From NCBI GenBank assembly GCA_035513995.1, contig DATKBL010000137.1:1-5368 (forward strand): DNA of 5,368 nucleotides, in the 5' to 3' direction. This stretch comes from DASUTW01 sp035513995. GTDB lineage: Bacteria > Actinomycetota > UBA4738 > CALAEC01. The position numbers and the translations under genes were made by a program. Below the pieces are notes generated by a model. The model saw nothing but the letters and a program-made list of their open reading frames with translations, was not told where the DNA came from and ran no database searches. Shown one piece after another: positions 4,977 through 5,368 of the stretch (the stretch's first letter is position 1; every line of letters starts with the position of its first letter).

Positions 4977-5368
4977 GCGTCCATCACGCACAGGTCGGCC
5001 CGCCCTCCCGCGACGAGCGTGTTGACCTGGCCGGTCGTGGTGATCCCCCCGGAGGTCATCGTGGGCACACGGGCCTCGTTCCGGACGCGATCCGCGTACG
5101 GGGCGAGGAACATCCTCCCGTAGGTCGGGCGCGAGTCGGGGGTCGTCTGCCCCGCGACCACCTCGAGAACGTCGCAGCCGTGGTCCCGCAGGAGAGCGCA
5201 GATCTCGATCGCCTCGTGCGGAGAGAGCCCGCCCTTCCTCCAGTCGTCCACCGTGACGGTCGCCCAGAGGGGCCGGTCCTCGGGCCACGCGTCGCGGACG
5301 GCGTCCACGACCTCGAGCGGGAAGCGCGCGCGGTTCTCGAGCGACCCTCCGAGGTCGTCCTCGCGGAC
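4973..5368 (-). CDS. Old yellow enzyme-type FMN oxidoreductase, C-terminal part (5' end off window)
   Basis: 131 residues are visible, open through the window edge. GGSLENRARFPLEVVDAVR (7-25) is the classic GGSxxNRxRF block of OYE / 2,4-dienoyl-CoA reductase barrels. GGLSPHEAIEICALL (46-60), AGQTTPDSRPTYGRMF (72-87), PYADRVRNEARVPTM (90-104), a phosphate-loop-like GGI (107-109) and GRADLC (122-127) follow. The AGQT-(x)n-YGRMF-(x)n-RVRNEA wording recalls the C-terminal reductase domain of 2-aminobenzoyl-CoA monooxygenase/reductase and salicylyl-CoA 5-hydroxylase/oxidoreductase proteins. It may therefore be the end of such a fusion, or a stand-alone barrel. Two oddities stand out. The usual 'GVRIS' strand reads WATVT (35-39), putting Thr37 where an FMN-contacting Arg is expected. 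The protein also stops four residues after GRADLC, before the normal 'ARPxLxDPxW' tail. The TGA overlaps the alpha-subunit GTG by four bases. Confidence 0.82.
   Translation of the reverse strand, partial: VREDDLGGSLENRARFPLEVVDAVRDAWPEDRPLWATVTVDDWRKGGLSPHEAIEICALLRDHGCDVLEVVAGQTTPDSRPTYGRMFLAPYADRVRNEARVPTMTSGGITTTGQVNTLVAGGRADLCVMDA

Noticed and set aside
3855..5123. Plus-strand open frame of 422 codons opposite the CoA-transferase genes
   Set aside because: It is antisense to two well-recognised subunits. Its His/Pro/Val/Arg-rich translation shows no domain.
1..5368. tRNA/rRNA, CRISPR array, insertion sequence, Moco riboswitch or toxin-antitoxin pair
   Set aside because: The genes leave no non-coding space, and I saw no spaced repeats, terminal inverted repeats, transposase motifs or cloverleaf-like sequence.

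Overview
The window is a very G+C-rich (about 70% by eye), almost fully coding stretch of bacterial chromosome. It looks like a high-GC lineage such as an actinobacterium or a similar environmental group. The evidence is the third-position G/C bias, the frequent GTG starts, the GTGA/ATGA stop-start overlaps and an actinobacterial-looking MoaA N-terminus. The sequence alone does not fix the taxon.

Plus strand, 1-3310, is a molybdenum-cofactor (Moco) operon, entered at the last codons of moeA. The order is moeA (3' end only), moaC, xdhC, moaA, mocA. MoaA and MoaC turn GTP into cyclic pyranopterin monophosphate and MoeA inserts molybdate. MocA adds CMP to make molybdopterin cytosine dinucleotide, and XdhC binds, sulfurates and delivers the finished cofactor. 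The XdhC plus MocA pair points to a molybdenum hydroxylase of the xanthine oxidase / CO dehydrogenase family as the client. Its structural genes are not in the window and may lie upstream of moeA.

Minus strand, 5368-3307, is a second tightly packed operon running toward the first. It holds the 3' part of an old-yellow-enzyme-type TIM-barrel protein, then the alpha and beta subunits of a class I CoA-transferase closely resembling glutaconate CoA-transferase GctA/GctB. The barrel resembles the reductase domain of 2-aminobenzoyl-CoA monooxygenase/reductase and salicylyl-CoA 5-hydroxylase proteins. This suggests CoA-thioester catabolism of an aromatic or dicarboxylic acid; the substrate is unknown.

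The two operons meet at one palindromic CTAG (3307-3310) that supplies a TAG stop to each. With the starts chosen here, only one base (2713) is not inside a gene. There is no intergenic room for promoters, terminators, riboswitches or RNA genes. I saw no mobile element, CRISPR array, tRNA or rRNA. The most unusual points are the shared stop and the barrel protein, which appears to lack its C-terminal tail and an arginine expected to contact FMN. I found no convincing undescribed multi-gene system.
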